DNA of 64,000 nucleotides from Schistocephalus solidus. Its lineage: Eukaryota > Platyhelminthes > Cestoda > Diphyllobothriidea > Diphyllobothriidae. The translations under genes were made by a program, and so were the position numbers. Under the pieces are notes generated by a model. That model had not been told where the DNA came from. It saw only the letters and a list, made by a program, of their open reading frames with translations, and did not search any database. The stretch is taken from positions 1 to 64,000 of the forward strand of contig WEDG01000274.1 in assembly GCA_017591395.1 (NCBI GenBank). The letters run 5' to 3'. Shown one piece after another: positions 45,920 to 57,243 of the stretch (the first letter of the stretch is position 1; every line of letters starts with the position of its first letter).

Positions 45920-45970
45920 ACCTCCGACGATGGAAGCTTGTATGCTTTTGAAACGTCAGGACAATACACC
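45920..45970 (+). other. Covarying hairpin at Penelope-like 3' end, hammerhead-like
   Basis: The sequence ccgacgatggaagcttgta, then tgcttttgaaacgtcagg, can form a stem gaagc/gctt(t). The equivalent inverted copy at 43030-43080 has aaatc/gattt at the same place, so one base pair has changed on both sides. Flanking bases resemble the CUGANGA and GAAA cores of a hammerhead ribozyme, but neither copy matches exactly (one has A for the first C, the other C for the U). Penelope-like elements are known to carry hammerhead motifs. Confidence 0.4.
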
Positions 45971-45995
45971 TATAGTCCCTGAGATCGCCTTTTCT

Positions 45996-45999
<4 letters not shown>

Positions 46000-46063
<64 letters not shown>
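46000..46063. repeat. (TA)n microsatellite after Penelope-like element 2
   Basis: A TA tract of about 64 bp directly following tcgccttttcttctca, the element's 3' terminal sequence. Confidence 0.97.
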
Positions 46064-46069
<6 letters not shown>

Positions 46070-46149
46070 GAATAAATTTGAATTTTTTCAACTTAAGAAG
46101 TATAATTTGCAGTAAATTAGTTGTTTGGGAAATAATGAGTAACTTTTTT

Positions 46150-46830
46150 ACGTATTTATATCGGGGAAATAATATCTGAAATTATTAAGTGCATGACATG
46201 GAATGAGGTGATTCGGCATGACTTTTTATGGTTAGACCCGAAATGTTAATGAAAATTTGCGCCGAAGATAATCAGCCACTGTGGAATAATTACGTAATGC
46301 CCATTCTACAAACAAAAAGTACTGCAAGTAGTATGAATCTTATATGGCAAAGACATTATACCGTACTTCCGACATAGGTACTACCTTAAAGCCCAGACAC
46401 GTGTTTCGCCGATGTTTCTGCTGCTGCGTGACACATCCTCGAGGGATCGGCTCGTTAGTGGGTCCCCCAGCGTTCTATTTGCGGTTTCTGGTATATGGAC
46501 TCCAGAGAATAATTGGGGATATAATTTCTGAAATTATTAAATGCAGGACATGGAGTCAGGGTTTTCGGACATTACTTTTTTATGGTCAGACCTGAAATTT
46601 TTTAATGAACATTTGGGTCGAAGACATTCAACCACTGTGGAATTACCACGTAATGCCCATTCTACAAACAAGAAGTATTACAAGTAGTATGAATCTTATA
46701 TGGCGAAGACATTATACCGTACTTCCGACATAGGTTCTAGCTTAAAGCCCAAACACGTGTTTCGCTGATGTTTCTGCTGCTGCGTGACACAGCACTGAGT
46801 GGTTCGGCTCCTCAATGGGGTCCTCGGTGT
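46150..46830 (+). repeat. Repeat Q, copies 2 and 3 in tandem
   Basis: Two head-to-tail copies (about 46150-46485 and 46486-46830). Each contains tggaatgaggtgattcgg or tggagtcagg, cccattctacaaacaa and ttataccgtacttccgacat. Each continues beyond copy 1 into cacgtgtttcgcygatgttt and tgctgctgcgtgacaca. Confidence 0.88.
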
Positions 46831-46834
46831 CTGG

Positions 46835-47090
46835 TATATGGTCTGACCCTAAAAAGGCATGTCCGAATCACCTGACTCCATGTCCTGCACTTATTAATTT
46901 CAGAAATGTTTTCCCCTATTATTCTTTGGGGTCCATATACCAGAAACGGCATAGAGAACAATGGGGGACTTAATGAGGAGCCGAATCCCTCGTTGCTGTG
47001 TCACGCAGCAGCCGAAACATCGGCGAAACACGTGTCTGGGCTTTTAGCTAGTACCTATGTCGTAAGTACGGAAAATGCGAGTTGTACTCG
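46835..47090 (-). repeat. Repeat Q, copy 4, inverted
   Basis: The reverse complement matches copies 2 and 3 from the tggtatatgg region to cgacatagg. On the plus strand it reads gaaacatcggcgaaacacgt near 47010. The Q family brackets Penelope-like element 2 on both sides and may be part of its terminal repeats. Confidence 0.82.
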
Positions 47091-47539
47091 TGAATTTTTG
47101 AGCTAGTCACGCCAACCCAACGTCAGACGAAATAACTAAAATCGAGTTTTAGAATGTCACACTGGACAGGCTGGCGTGACAGGGCCGACATACCATTGAA
47201 AAGGTGAGTCATACAAGACTGTGAGCTAGGGGAAGGTGCAGGTAGAACAACTGGGGTTCCCGGTTTTGTGGTGGGAGTGTGGGGGGTTGGATCAGTTGGA
47301 TTCCGGGTGAATGGGTTGCCGGTTGTTGATGTGGCATTTGGACGGGGGGCGGTGAGTCGTAGACGTATACCCTCATAATTGATGTCCAGATCAACATGGC
47401 GGTTGATACTGCCCACACAGGAGAACTAGGCCTTGAGGAATTCCCTCGCTCCTTTTGTGTTGGTCAAATGAAATGCGCGCGAACATACGCAGCTGTGCCA
47501 CCGGTATTCTCCGACAAAATTTACGCCAGTAAACCCTTA
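47091..47539. other. No recognised gene
   Basis: A Pro/Thr-rich minus-strand frame at 47123-47416 derives from gggg/ggtt-rich DNA (47250-47360) and shows no family features. The region from about 47440 may be the degraded upstream part of the next Penelope-like element. Confidence 0.4.
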
Positions 47540-48845
47540 CTACCGAGGAAGCACAAGGATTACGATTCCTGAAATTGGATGAAAATATTGTCGTTGTTAC
47601 CGCTGACAAAAGTGATGCTCCTGTTATCAAGGATAAAGATGACTACCTTAATAAGACGATAAACATCTTCAGTTATATTGAGGCCTACACGTCTCTTTGC
47701 GAAAACCCGACAAAAAGCAAGCCGCAGCCTTCAGGAAAAAGGCCAATGAGCTCGCTCGGCTGAAAGTCATATGACCTTTGGTGATCCCCTTATCGCACGC
47801 GCGTACGGTCTACCGAGAGTACACAAACCGGATGTCCCACTGATGATTATAATGTCACTGATCGGTATACCTACGAATAACAATGATAAGTGGTTGTACA
47901 GGCACCTGAAGCAGTTAACACATGGATCCAAATACAACATTAACAACACTCACGCATTCCTCCAAAGGAGCAAAGGCCTCAAAATTAAGTATTTATGTAT
48001 GCGTCTTGTCTTTTGACGTCGTTGCCTTGTTTTCTTCCATACTGCATGACTTGGCCAATGTGAATGAGCAGCACAACACCCACAGAACAATCCCGTTGAA
48101 ATCCCAACGCAGCATTTAATAGAATGGCTTAAACTCTGCCTAAGGAACTACTGTCAATTTGACAATAAGTACTACCAACCGGTATAGGGCACCCCAATGG
48201 GCTCGCCAATATCAGGACTACTAGCCAAATTGATTTTGCAGGACTAGAAGAAGAGGTTTTCCATAATCTCAAGCCCAAAATCTGGCTTCCATATGTAGAT
48301 AACACCTTTTTTCGTAATAAAGAACTGCGATTTTGAGCAACTGCAACAGAGGCTGAATGTTGTTTCCTATCCATACAGTTCACTCGTGAAGAGGCGGTAG
48401 GAGACAGCCTGCCATTTCTGGACGTTAGAATACAAAAGCTACATTATGCTATTCTCGCAACAAGCGTCCATATGCAAGGATCTAATGCTGAGATTATCCT
48501 CAACTATGGAAGCAACTACCCGGCAGCTCAAAAAAGAAACTGCGTCCGAAAAAATGGTGTGTGAATAAGCAGTGCTTATAAATTATTCATCAAAACTGTA
48601 GACGAATGGCAAAATCTTAAAAAAAACTACAAGATAATATATGACCTTAGTCGATTAAATAGCAGAAAAATCTTTCAATTGCGGCGCGGTGGTGTTAAAA
48701 TATGAATTAGTAGGCTTCCCTCAACGTTCATAAAGTGCAGATGTGAATAATTAATTCGGCAATACTTACTGAAGCAGCAAACGTCGAGATTTATCTTCAG
48801 ATGCGGGAAAGTTAAAAGAAAAACAGCCTTGAGGACAGGATAAAT
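47540..48845 (+). mobile_element. Penelope-like element 3, strongly decayed
   Basis: Plus-strand frames read VVVTADKSDAPVIKDKDDYL (47582-47643), RAYGLPRVHKPDVPL, KWLYRHLKQLTHGSKYNI, a broken motif A region near 48010-48050, GTPMGSPISGLLAKLIL (48188-48240) and a motif C that is no longer readable. Stops and shifts are frequent. The tail 48550-48845 is the inverted partner of 51010-51320. No GIY-YIG domain was found attached. Confidence 0.88.
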
Positions 48846-50564
48846 TTTAAAAATTGGCCACTGACCTAGAAGGACAACGCTGAAAATTGTGCTGGAATTT
48901 ATAAGAGAAATGTGGGTGAAGGAAAGTGTGGAGGGCATTGAGGTCTACCATTAAACGTTAGTGCCATAGTATAGCCTGTGTCGAAATGTCTGTTCAACAA
49001 CACTAACGAATGACAAAGTATAGATGAATGGACACTTAATGTTTCCGTGTGGGAGGTGCATTGCGGTGTGTCGAAGTCAGTTGTTCCATAGAATGACAAT
49101 TACAGGGTAACCGAGTAGCTGACTAAGAAATCATGTGTCCTGGGGTTCACCCACGCATAATTGTCAGTTAATAAGGTTTTCAGTGTAGAGGTGAAATAAG
49201 TGAATTTGGTTTTTTCAATGCACTTACGGAGACTCAAGTCTAAAGGACGTGTAGATGTATTTTGGCGGATTTTAAATAATTCATTTAATGCACTTGTTAA
49301 TTTATATGGGATGCATAAGACAAGCGGTCTATAATGCATATGAACATGAAAAAAATGTTTAGTTTAGTGTAAAAGAAGAATCGAGTAGATGAAAGAGTTT
49401 GCGTTGAAAAGGAAAAAGCGCTAACATTTGCGAAGGAATCTATGAATTAATGAAACATTCCCAAGCTTTCAACAAAAAATGGACTAATTAATTATTCATA
49501 TTAAAACTAGGTTGCGTACACAACCTGTATTTACTGAATAAGATAATAATCACGTTTTTATATACGCTCGAGTTTTACATTGTGTGACTGTCAACCCTTA
49601 AGACATTCAAAATTCGGAAACTTAATACGTGTTCCGGCTTTTAGTGACACCTACTATCGAGTCAAATTTATAAAAAACTAACTCTACCTATTGTGACGAG
49701 AAGAGCAGAAAGACGTAACCCGTAAAGGCAACGTTGGCCCTTGGATGAAACCAGGTAAACTAACGCAGTTTGTATGAGCCCGGTGGGTTTTAGCCACGGT
49801 GCAGGGCGTGGAACCTTGAGAAGAACCTAAACCAGTAGCGCCTCGGTTAGAATGTTAAAGCTGACCTTGAAACATCAAACCTGCCTAAGTATTTACCAAA
49901 ATAAAAGCGTACTGCCTACTTAACGTTTCTCGAAAATTCAAATATTCCCGCTGATACAGTCGAACGTATAGCCACAGATCTGGTGCCTTTTCAAAAAATG
50001 GTGATCATCATTGATGAATGGTTCAGTAAACTATGCAGCGCTCATTCTACTGAAATGAAATCAGTAAATGTTTTTTTCCGTACCATTTAATGGCGGCCGA
50101 TGCTGAACACGTTTGAAAGTAGAAGAAGCACGCGGAGCGATATTCAAGTTGTGAAGTAAGGCCTTTAAATTTTCGTCCGCGAATTAAATACAGGCTGCTA
50201 CCTTATTATTATCGTGTTTTACAGTAAAATACTATGGCTAGTAAGCATTCCGTCCTGGTTACTAAAAAAGATTGGCCATGATTCCAAATACGGTGGAAAC
50301 AGCTAATTTAAACTTGGACCAAATTATTTTCCAGCAAATAGAAAATAACATTGTTGGCACTGTGGTAGTATCCCTATTTTGACACAAGGACAATTTATGA
50401 GTAATTTTCGATGGAGGCAAACTAACAGCCCAATACTAATGAATGTGGTGATTGGATTAAGTAGCGTCTTGTGAATTATTATGCCCTCACCCGCAACAAG
50501 AATGGTTGTGTGCTACTTGTAGCTGCTGTTTTCTTTGCTGTCATTCGACAATATTTGATACATT
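48846..50564. other. No recognised gene
   Basis: AT-rich with scattered short frames. A few hundred bases between about 49700 and 49870 are less AT-rich but show no protein similarity. The stretch lies between two Penelope-like fragments and may be remains of an insertion or of an internal part too decayed to read. Confidence 0.4.
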
Positions 50565-51005
50565 TTTAATATATGGGAGAGTTCACCAGGTCATTGTTTA
50601 AGGTGCCTGAGTGGCCGTGTCATTTACAATATATGGGAGAAAACACGGATTATTGCACCTGCCAAAACAAAAAGACCGTGAATTTCTGGACAAAATGTAC
50701 TCAGATGAGGCATGCATCAACTGGCATGTGGATTTTGATGTCGCCTACACAATCATTAAGGAAAAAATTCAAATGTGTAGAACTAATCATGACAGGATGA
50801 CAAAATGCACTCAACGGGCATTTGCTCGGATTTCGCCCAACCGTAGAAGTATTTGTTAAAAACAGCCAATAAATTAATTGTTCCTGAACACTACCCGTAG
50901 TCTGATGATGAGCTGGAGGACCATTCTCAAAAATGGAAGCATCTTGGCAAAATAATGTATGATAATTTCTCATAAAAGTCAGAAAAATGCAATGTATCCA
51001 ATTAA
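50565..51005 (+). mobile_element. Penelope-like element C-terminal and 3' fragment (copy 4)
   Basis: The plus strand reads KDREFLDKMYSDEACINWHVDFD (in two stretches), equivalent to the DSCINRHIEFAAVYNN tail of element 1. It then has SDDELEDHSQKWKHL, which corresponds to SDDDLGNQHQKFT after element 1 (42772-42815). Both examples stand just before the 3' end. A short direct repeat (atatatgggaga at 50571 and 50629) lies in the 5' part. Confidence 0.8.
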
Positions 51006-51009
51006 AGTT

Positions 51010-51320
51010 ATAAACCAATCCTCCTCAAGGCTGTTCTTCTTTTACCTTTCCCGCATCTGAAGATAAATCTCGACGTTTGCTGCTTCATTAATTTGCCATC
51101 TTAATTATTCACATCTGCGCTTTATGAACGTTGAGGAAAGCTTACTTATTAACATTTTTACTCCACCGCGCCGGAATCGAAAGATTTTTCTGCAAGTTAA
51201 TCGGCTTAAGTCATATATTATCTTGTAGTTTGTTTTATTTTCTTTTAAGATTTTGCCACTCGTCTACAGTTAAGATAAATAATTTATAAGCATTGCTTCT
51301 TCACACACCATTTCTTAACT
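51010..51320 (-). mobile_element. Penelope-like fragment, inverted partner of 48550-48845
   Basis: The reverse complement matches 48550-48845 at high identity (landmarks gtcgagatttatcttcagat, cgtttgctgcttcatta). The two arms face each other across about 2.2 kb, giving a second inverted-repeat arrangement of Penelope-like sequence in this window. Confidence 0.85.
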
Positions 51321-51606
51321 ATCAATGTCCCTAACGCACAGCCTTCATATTGTTCAGTGTAAGGTGCACACTATATTAATCAGTAACATTATTTTGCAGA
51401 CAAAATCGCACTTCCATTTTTAAAAATGCTGAGTATTGTTTTAATTCGCACAGAAGATATTTCATTCAGTTTACTATTCGGATACAAAAATGCCCACATA
51501 AGTACTTATCCTTACTACTTTCTTCTCCAATGGCTTGCAATTCCATTCCTTCTCTAGCACCTAGGTGCATCTCGTCACCACACAGGGCCACGTGCTCCTC
51601 TTCCAT

Positions 51607-52325
51607 TGCATTGTTTGTTTGTTCCATTTCTTCCTGACCTGGCGTATATTTGCCCTGGTGGTTGTTTAAATGCCTTTTAGTTATGTTTGTTATTTTTTAC
51701 ATTGGGCTTTATTTTTTGGTATTTTTAGGCCAAGACGAATATTTTTGCTGCAAGTTGCTTCATTGTTTGTGTTTTACGGTTTTCGTTGTGTCTCTTGTCC
51801 TGTGATATATCCCACCCGTAAAACCCCTTTTACCGCCGGTGCCGAATAAAACGAGCCTTGAGTTGCTGGTGGCTTCGGTGACTTTTTTCTCTTATTCCCG
51901 TATTATATAACTAATTTTTGTAAATATTCACATAAGCTTTTTTATTAAGATACTTTCATCCCATTGGTTGTTTTTTCCATTTCTTCCTGACCTGGCGTAT
52001 ATGTACCCTGTCGGTTTTTTAAATGCCTTATAGTTATGTTTGTTAAGTATTTATTATTGCGCTCAATTTTCGTTGCTAGTTCTACGCTTAGGCGAAACCT
52101 TTAGCTGCAAATTTCTTTTATTTAGGTTTTAATGTCTTCTTTGTGGTGCTTGTCTTTTGATATGCCATCCCCGCTCGGTAAAGCCCATATTACCTCTCGT
52201 GTGACACGAGCCTGGGGTTGCTGGTGGCTTCGGTGGCTTACATAATCTACTTTTGACTCTAATTCGTGTAGCATATTAATAATTATTATGAATATTCATC
52301 TAAAATCTTCTATAAAGATACGTAT
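51607..52325. repeat. Tandem duplication, period about 355 bp
   Basis: The unit 51607-51960 repeats as 51961-52325. The landmark catttcttcctgacctggcg is at 51625 and 51978, and ttgctggtggcttcggtg is at 51863 and 52218. Part of the unit (caccc-taaaacccc-attacc) also occurs near 39704 and, inverted, near 54090. Confidence 0.88.
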
Positions 52326-52803
52326 TTTTAAGTTTTCGGTTTCTGGGTTGCAGTATGAAAACCGTTTGACTTGCCGAAATGAACAACATTTGCTTAATAT
52401 GTGTGCATAATTTAAGGTTGGAAGTATCTTCCTTGGAGTTTGCCAAATAAAGCCAAAAATTGAATTCATTTCTATTTTTTTCCTCATTGAATGTAAACAG
52501 CACAAAACACGACACCCAACTAGTGGCACTCTGTTTAATTTGCCCCAGATGCCCATTTGATCATGGTATAAGGTTAATAATTGAATTGATGCATTTCAGT
52601 ATTTCAAAAGTTTTATTCAGAGTAATCACTCCAACAGTTTATCAGAAACGTAATCGTCTTTTTTTAGTATGAACACTGTTAATTAGTGTGATGGCGTCAA
52701 AAGCTCTCTTAACATAATGCTAGAAACCAACATTTAATGCTCTATGTGACCTTTTCAGGTACTATCATTAAAAAACCATTCAGATAAATCAATACTTAAA
52801 TGG
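52326..52803. other. 3' flank of the GCNT-like gene, nothing recognised
   Basis: Overlapping short frames on both strands at 52296-52672; AT-rich; no family features. Confidence 0.4.
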
Positions 52804-52809
52804 TTTATT
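52804..52809 (-). terminator. Polyadenylation signal AATAAA
   Basis: On the minus strand AATAAA starts five bases after the TGA stop of the GCNT-like C-terminal exon. It is very close to the stop codon, as in genes with short 3' UTRs. Confidence 0.6.
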
Positions 52810-52815
52810 AAATGC

Positions 52816-53310
52816 TCATATATGCTCAGAAGAGCAGTAGAGGTTCGCGAATATCGAAGGATCGAACCCGGGGGCCGGGCCCGCATAGGTGTGATCAGCA
52901 ATTGCATGCTCCAAACAGTCGTATCCTTCGGGAAAGTAGTCCTCGTGGAACTTGTTGGCAAACAAATAGTGAGAACTGATCAGTACTGGCAGATGCTGTG
53001 ATCCGAGTATGCAAACCGTACGGACGTACTTGGTAGGACACGGTTTTGGGTACCAAAGCTTGTAGCGAATAATATAAGGAAGACGAATTTCACTCATGTT
53101 CTTATCGCCCTTTGCGTAGGATTTCAAACAGGCGCCAGGGGCTCCCAAGTGTGGATTGTAGGCAAGGGTCCCATAGAATTGTTCATCAGGAATCTTCTGG
53201 TACGAAAATTGGCGCAAAGCTTCCCTTATCTCGATTGCCTTCTTGTCATTTAAGCATAAAGTCAACTCTCTCCTTGCCACAATATGAACCGAATTCTTCA
53301 TCCATCGCAC
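52816..53310 (-). CDS. GCNT-like beta-1,6-GlcNAc-transferase, C-terminal exon
   Basis: This exon encodes the second half of a core-2/I-branching enzyme. In order: KNSVHIVARRELT (family GSAYFVVSREYV), an IPDEQFYGTL segment whose PDE contains the family's proposed catalytic Glu, NPHLGAPGACL, CPTKYVRTVCILGSQHLP, HYLFANKFHEDYFPEGYDCLE, and a TGA stop. The spaced Cys residues agree with the family's disulfide pattern. The start is set by a splice acceptor at 53311 (pyrimidine-rich run, then gatag), and an in-frame stop lies just upstream, so this is an internal or last exon and not a gene start. About 165 codons. Its partner is the exon at 56499-57199 on the same strand. Confidence 0.9.
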   Translation of the reverse strand: MRWMKNSVHIVARRELTLCLNDKKAIEIREALRQFSYQKIPDEQFYGTLAYNPHLGAPGACLKSYAKGDKNMSEIRLPYIIRYKLWYPKPCPTKYVRTVCILGSQHLPVLISSHYLFANKFHEDYFPEGYDCLEHAIADHTYAGPAPGFDPSIFANLYCSSEHI

Positions 53311-54231
53311 CTATCATTCCGGAGAAAACGCAAAAAAATAAAACCGTAGTGATAATTTATGTGAGATTTAATGGTCAGGAGAATACTAAAAAAAGTAATT
53401 GGTCGATAACGTTTTCCAAATTGGATGGGAAAGATGATAAGTGGTTTTTTCTTCTGCATCTAGCGCAGTGTAGCAGCTAGACAGTAACAAATGGGGCTGG
53501 TGTAAGTGATGACGTAGAGCATGTTCAGTCCCCTTCTTCTCCTTACTTGCTCTTTTTTGGCTTCTTCTTTTTAATCAACCGATGAAGAGTACCTTTTCTT
53601 TTGTTTTTCACACGCTTTGCCATAGTACACTTAGGCAAGGATGGGGCCCGGCGACATAAATATGCGTATTTAGACAACGTTGACAATCTGCAGATTCAAT
53701 CTAGCCGTGGGGTGTTGCAACCCAAACGAATCTAACTCTTCAACACTCAAGAAATTGGAGCCACTGCCTGTGATGGTTGTGGTAATGATGCTTGCACGTA
53801 CAATTTTATGCCTGACATATTTTTAGAAAAAATCCATTTGTTTCATTGTGGTACTGGTTGTCTTGCTTCAGCATAGAGCCGGTTAAGCAGATGCTTGAGC
53901 TTGAAGATAGTACCTTTGGGCTGCCAAAATCAAGTTAAGTCGAAGTACATGGCATTCAAACGGGGCACTTTTTCGACCAGATATGCGTTTACTAAAGGTT
54001 CTTGCGGTAGGAGCACAATAGGCGGGGCACAGATTAAATGATTAATCACGAAAACATGTCATACGGGAACCCCGGTTATAGGGCTTTTACGGGTGGTGCA
54101 TTAAAAATAAAATCAAATCAAAAACGGTGAAAGTAAATTACAAGCCAAAATTTACAAATAAAAATAAAATTTAAATGAGGTGACAATAGGCCGTACAAAA
54201 TGAAAAAGAAACGGTAGGCATCCAATAAAAT

Positions 54232-54385
54232 GAAAGCTCTGTAAATAATTGTCCCCATTTTCTCCATTGAAAGCTCTGTAAATAATTGTTCCCATTGTCA
54301 TCATTGTCCCCATTGTCGCACGTTCAGCTCGGTGAAATGAATGAACTGTAAATAATTGTCCCCATTGTCCCACGGTCAACCCGGT
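54232..54385. repeat. Short imperfect tandem repeat
   Basis: The phrase ctgtaaataattgtccccat recurs at about 54238, 54275 (ttcccat variant) and 54346, and ccccattgtc is repeated within. On the minus strand it yields a Gly/Asp/Asn-rich frame of no significance. Confidence 0.85.
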
Positions 54386-54566
54386 GAACTTAAGCTTTAC
54401 AGGACAACCTTCTGTAAGCTTTTAAGAAGCAAAACCAAAAGCTTTTTAATTAGGATCCGCCTATTGTGCTTCCACCGTTCTTTGCTCCCAACTAGAAGGA
54501 AGAACCCTTATTTCAGTTAACCTAAGGACCATTGCGTGTGATATAGACGATTATCTGGCTTTTCAT

Positions 54567-55116
54567 TTAACTGAATGTTTGGGCGTAGTGGGGAAGCAGG
54601 AGAGCCACCTGAATGTCTCTTTGCTGACAGGCAACCTTGTAACTGTCGATTCCATCAGCCAGATTATCCAGGAAGCAAATCACATCCATGCACATAAGCT
54701 GCCGATTTTGAATTGCGTCTCCATATATGGAAGTGAAAATTGAGTTTTCTTCGTCCGTAAGCTGCTTCTCTAAAGGTAAGATATTTATTCCAGAGATTGA
54801 CCACAGCAAAAATTTGGATAGATTGATTCAACATTGTTTCGGGCTTTTTCAATCTGGATTAAGTCAATAATATAATTGACTAAGATGTCCATTGATGAGG
54901 CTGGCACATTGACTCGCGCGTGCTTCGGTTTTTTGCGCTGCAATTCAAAAAGACCAGGACAGGTGCCGACGCAGTGAAAACTCGCAAGTAGGAGTGCCAA
55001 ACCCTTTCCACATTTGTGGCATTTGTTTTACCTTCACGTCCCCAATAACGCCTGACACGACCCGATCTATGAGATTTTGACCGTAATAATCTGACTATGT
55101 TCACCATATGCTCCAC
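54567..55116 (-). other. Coding-like minus-strand frames, unrecognised
   Basis: Overlapping minus-strand frames have protein-like composition. One (about 54785-55040) has a CHKCGKG Cys cluster followed by NVPASSMDILVNYIIDLIQIEKARNN. Another (54567-54809) reads LPLEKQLTDEENSIFTSIYG and MCMDVICFLDNLADGIDSY. They are one frameshift apart and could be an old gene or transposon nested in the GCNT intron. No family was recognised. Confidence 0.3.
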
Positions 55117-56498
55117 AGCATGGTATTGCTGTGTATAAATTAGTAACGCTTTGACGCTGAGATGTTATTGCACTGAATGAATTTTTTTCGACACGGCGTG
55201 TCAGAAAACAATGACTTCATCCAATTGAAAGCTTTCTGAAAGGTATGAAGCATAAGTTCATCCAACTAAACGAAATCCGTTCGGCTTGGCTGGCGAGCAG
55301 AGGAAATGAAAACTGACACATAAGAAAACGCGCTCAAATTAACTTTGTCTTCATCCTTTTCAGGATTTGAATGTTCAGTTAGAGCCAGCTGTTTTGTGAA
55401 TTTGTCTGAAAGACGCATTTGCCAGAACCATGCAGCTAACTGATATTTATTTTATAATTCTTGTTATTATGTTGATTTTACCGGTAACATTACTGTTCTA
55501 GAGCTTTCTTTGCAACTATGATCGAGGTGCATGTTGCACATTGGAAATGAAACTGCCAATAATTCGTGTATTATTTTGCTTTTCGTAATAAATTGACAAG
55601 TGTGTATTTATCTGGTGTAATCTAACATTTTATTGGACGATGGTTTCTTTCTTTATTTATTTCATCTATAAAAACATCCGTCAGTGATATGGTGAAATGT
55701 ACTCTCCATTTTTGTGGATTGAGGCCTTTGAAGAAACTACATTTTGACTACTTTTTGATGATATTTGGCAACGCTTTTTTGACTTTACATAACTATTTTT
55801 CGGTACTTATGCATATAAATACGTAATAACTGCTCCTTCAACTAACCAAATGAGTGATGCGCTGGATAAAATTGAGGAACAGTTTGGGCATTAATTGAGC
55901 TACGCTCAGACCGCTGAATGTGTTGGCCAGTATACTGATGCGGAGACAGCTCTTGATTACATTCTCGGTCTGTGTGTCTCGAGTTATTGTGCTTGGACCT
56001 GAAACTGGCAAAAGCACGCGAATTATTGTGGGTTCTGATCTTCTTCTTGGAAATTGTATATGCATTCGATATACTTTACCTTGCTTTATTGTGTCCAAAC
56101 TAGGATTCTTCCGTCTCCTGTATCCGAAAGCAACTGAATCTCTGTCAGTTCAGAGTGTTTTTATAATAAAAGGCGATAAAGGTTTCGGTTCGTAATTTGA
56201 AAATTATTAAATAATTATCGCTAAAAAAATCGATACTGGTATTACCTCCAGCTGATATTTTAGGAAATAACATGAATTCTGCATTGAAATAAACATTTAT
56301 CGGTAACTGTTTTTTTTATTTTGATTTGCTAACAGCTTATCGATAGTCATTTGAACAAAGAAAGATATCGGCTTTCGCAGACCACAAATCGTTCTTGAAA
56401 TATATCTAAGATAATTCTTTTAAACCGGTAAAGGATGCTGCTTTCTTACCGGGAACGACAAATTGATTTATGGAATCCGGTTTACATATCGCCTTTAC

Positions 56499-57199
56499 AA
56501 GGTGCTAGGGACAATATTCGAGCCATTGAGCATTTTGAGACTTAGAACTAGTTCTAGATTTGTCTTTAGTGGTAATTCCTGGCCAGTCAGGTTTATCAAA
56601 TATTTCCACTTTCCCATTTTGAGCAACAGTCGCGCAGCAACAAGCTCTTGTTCAAGGACCGTGTAATCTCCCCACGTGATCTTAATGCTTTCGTTCAAAG
56701 GAACCACGCCAACGTTATATCCGAAACACTGTGCAATCTCTTGGACTGCATTATGACATTCCAGGGGGGAATTTTTGTCCACGTGAATAGCATAAAAGGT
56801 TTGCTGTCGATAGATGAGGCGCATTAGTCGGGCCACCTGAGTAATGTCCTTGTATACCGTGAGGAGAAAAGCCAGTGGAAACTCCCTCTCTTCCACGCTT
56901 ATTGGTACTGGTTTTGGGAAGAGGGCTTGCTTGAAGTCCTTGCAGTATTCACCGACATTTTCGTTAAGACGTAAAAAATACTCATGCTTGTGCAGGGGCG
57001 CTAAGCGTTTGGATTTGTTATGACTCTTTGCTACGTCTTTGGAAAAGAGAGTAGCACATCTTTGCACCAGGTGACAATCATAAAAGGAGAATGTTATTGC
57101 TTTATTGGTACTCGGATGGAAGAGGATGCTGAGTTCATAGAGGACAATGATCATAATGCCAAGGTATAAAACAGTGATAGTGGAACGCGGAAATTTCAT
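56499..57199 (-). CDS. GCNT-like beta-1,6-GlcNAc-transferase, N-terminal exon
   Basis: Enzymes of this family (glycosyltransferase family 14) add GlcNAc in beta-1,6 linkage to make core-2 O-glycans or I-branches in the Golgi. The ATG at 57199 is preferred because it gives a short basic tail (MKFPRST) and a signal anchor at residues 8-27, a type II layout; the frame is open a further 17 codons upstream. Then come a Cys-containing stem, FPLAFLLTVYKD at 107-118, YAIHVDK at 136-142, VPLNESIKITWGDYTVLEQE at 166-185 and NLTGQELPLKTNLE at 203-216 (family NLCGQDFPIKTNLE). The exon ends at residue 233 with a GTAAAG donor at 56498. With the C-terminal exon and a missing middle of about 30 residues, the total is close to the family's usual 430 or so. 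No stops or shifts were seen, so this may be a live gene. Confidence 0.9.
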
Positions 57200-57243
57200 C
57201 TCGTATACCGATATGGTCAGAGTAATTCGTTCGCTGATTCCGG

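Larger units (their letters stand above)
53311..56498 (-). other. Presumed intron region of the GCNT-like gene
   Basis: The donor at 56498 reads GTAAAG and the acceptor at 53311 is preceded by a pyrimidine-rich stretch. The two recognised exons do not join in frame at these sites, and about 30 residues typical of the family's middle (the RW-K and PPP segment) are absent, so at least one small exon should lie here. I could not find it by eye. The stretch also holds minisatellite-like repeats (54232-54385) and unrecognised frames (54567-55116, 55838-56195). Confidence 0.6.

Noticed and set aside
46350..47080. cgaaacatcggcgaaacacg in repeat Q as a hammerhead ribozyme
   Set aside because: A GAAAC core is present, but no CUGANGA core at a suitable distance and no convincing helix could be drawn.
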